From assembly GCA_019594235.1 (NCBI GenBank), contig JAFDTG010000085.1, positions 1 to 6,631 on the forward strand: 6,631 nucleotides of DNA, read 5' to 3'. Source of the stretch: Candidatus Saliniplasma halalkaliphilum (GTDB lineage Archaea > Thermoplasmatota > Thermoplasmata > Halarchaeoplasmatales > Halarchaeoplasmataceae). Positions 6,015-6,631 of this stretch are shown here, piece by piece. Under the pieces are notes generated by a model. The model was not told the origin of the DNA, did no database searches, and worked only from the letters and a program-made list of their open reading frames with translations. A program made the position numbers and the translations under genes. How positions within the stretch are numbered: position 1 is the first letter of the stretch; each line of letters starts with the position of its first letter.

Positions 6015-6631
6015 TCAAACTTTCTTCAATTTGATATCAAACTTTGTTCCACCCAACGAAGACTCTTTCAATGAAATGGAACCGCCGTACCTTTTTAGAA
6101 GTAGCTCAACTAAATAAAGTCCGAGTCCGCTTCCACGTCCTTTATCACCGGTGTAACCTTTCTGGAAAACCTTATCTTTCTTTTCATCAGTGATACCTAC
6201 ACCGTCGTCTTCGATTTTACAGACTACTTTATCTTCGAACTCTTCACAGCTTATTTGGATGATACTTCCTTCTGAATGTTTGATGGAATTTTCGATTATA
6301 TTTGAGAAAACCTCTTTTAGGAGAGTACCGCCTTTGACCTTTTCCATTTCACTCGGTATATCGACTTTCAATCTGAATCCCTTTTCTTTCGATATGTCTT
6401 TTAGCTCATAGATGGCTTCTTTTATGGTAAGTCCCATATCGATATCCCTTGTATATTCCTCTTCAGCCTTCCTCAACATTCCAACTTTATCTATGAGTTC
6501 AGCACTGCTTTTAGCTCCTTTCTTAGCAAGTTTGATATATTTTTCAGCCTTTTCGGGCAGTTCGAAATCTTCTTCGATCAGATGAAGATACCCATTGATC
6601 ACCTGAATCTTGTTACTCACATCATGCCGCA
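6015..6631 (-). CDS. Sensor histidine kinase, DHp and HATPase_c domains (N-terminus beyond right edge)
   Basis: The frame is open to the right edge. The visible part starts (L/M/V)RHDVSNKIQVINGY, which is the H-box of the dimerisation and phosphotransfer domain; the phosphoacceptor His codon is 6624-6626. Counting from the Val at 6618-6620 as residue 1, a helical DHp hairpin covers about 1-57. The ATP-binding domain follows with N-box ENSIKH (110-115, Asn111), G1 box DDGVG (138-142), F-box-like KVFQKGYT (150-157) and G2 box GRGSGLGL (161-168), ending at KLKKV. All catalytic motifs are present, so it should autophosphorylate and pass phosphate to a response regulator, which is not in the window. 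The GTG at 6620 is not the start: it is the Val inside the H-box. Sensor domains (PAS, GAF or transmembrane) presumably lie upstream. The gene has the same strand as the ABC operon, 80 bp upstream of it, with a promoter in between. Confidence 0.9.
   Translation of the reverse strand, partial: RHDVSNKIQVINGYLHLIEEDFELPEKAEKYIKLAKKGAKSSAELIDKVGMLRKAEEEYTRDIDMGLTIKEAIYELKDISKEKGFRLKVDIPSEMEKVKGGTLLKEVFSNIIENSIKHSEGSIIQISCEEFEDKVVCKIEDDGVGITDEKKDKVFQKGYTGDKGRGSGLGLYLVELLLKRYGGSISLKESSLGGTKFDIKLKKV

Noticed and set aside
5983..6114. Small plus-strand frame starting at ATG 5983, preceded by GAGGGG and by the symmetric TATA element about 25 bp upstream
   Set aside because: The promoter-like context is eye-catching, but most of it runs antisense through the conserved C-terminus of the kinase and the peptide has no recognisable feature. 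The TATA core is a palindrome, so it looks the same on both strands.
1..6631. Search for CRISPR arrays, tRNA or rRNA genes, insertion sequences or an undescribed defence system
   Set aside because: No direct repeat-spacer pattern, no tRNA-like cloverleaf, no transposase or nuclease motif, and no terminal inverted repeats were seen. The genes are membrane transport, signalling and surface functions.

Overview
The window most likely comes from a euryarchaeal genome of moderate-to-low G+C, plausibly a Thermoplasmatota-type lineage. Four things support this. A leaderless-type promoter has a palindromic TTTATAAA box about 25 bp before an ATG. An exported acidic protein ends, at the window edge, in an IPGF motif of the kind that precedes archaeal C-terminal membrane anchors. 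The histidine kinase has an archaeal-style RHD phosphoacceptor box. The Shine-Dalgarno signals are weak. The phylum is a guess from general character; no rRNA or other marker gene is present.

Layout: (1) Positions 1-1421, minus strand: the N-terminal 473 residues of an exported, very acidic protein with a signal peptide, four tandem Ig/CARDB-like repeats of about 100 residues, an Asp/Glu stalk and the start of a C-terminal sorting or anchor signal cut by the left edge. (2) 1422-1607: a 186-bp divergent intergenic region with candidate TATA elements and an 18-bp inverted repeat. (3) 1608-2315, plus strand: a CPBP (Abi, PF02517) intramembrane protease. (4) 2339-5224, minus strand: a large two-module FtsX/MacB-type ABC permease, convergent with the CPBP gene. 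(5) 5230-5934, minus strand: its LolD/MacB-type ATPase, immediately upstream of the permease gene. (6) 5935-6014: an 80-bp promoter region. (7) 6015-6631, minus strand: the DHp and catalytic ATPase region of a histidine kinase whose N-terminus lies beyond the right edge.

How they fit together: the ATPase and permease form an obvious two-gene operon for a mechanotransmission-type (type VII) ABC system that works on substrates or proteins on the outer face of the membrane. The same-strand histidine kinase upstream is separated by a promoter, so co-regulation is possible but not shown. The CPBP protease and the acidic surface protein are divergently transcribed and may share a control region. 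Nearly everything here acts at the membrane or cell surface. There is no gene-free stretch above 300 bases. I see no RNA gene, CRISPR array, insertion sequence or integrase. The content is mostly recognisable families; the least ordinary element is the acidic repeat protein and its divergent promoter.
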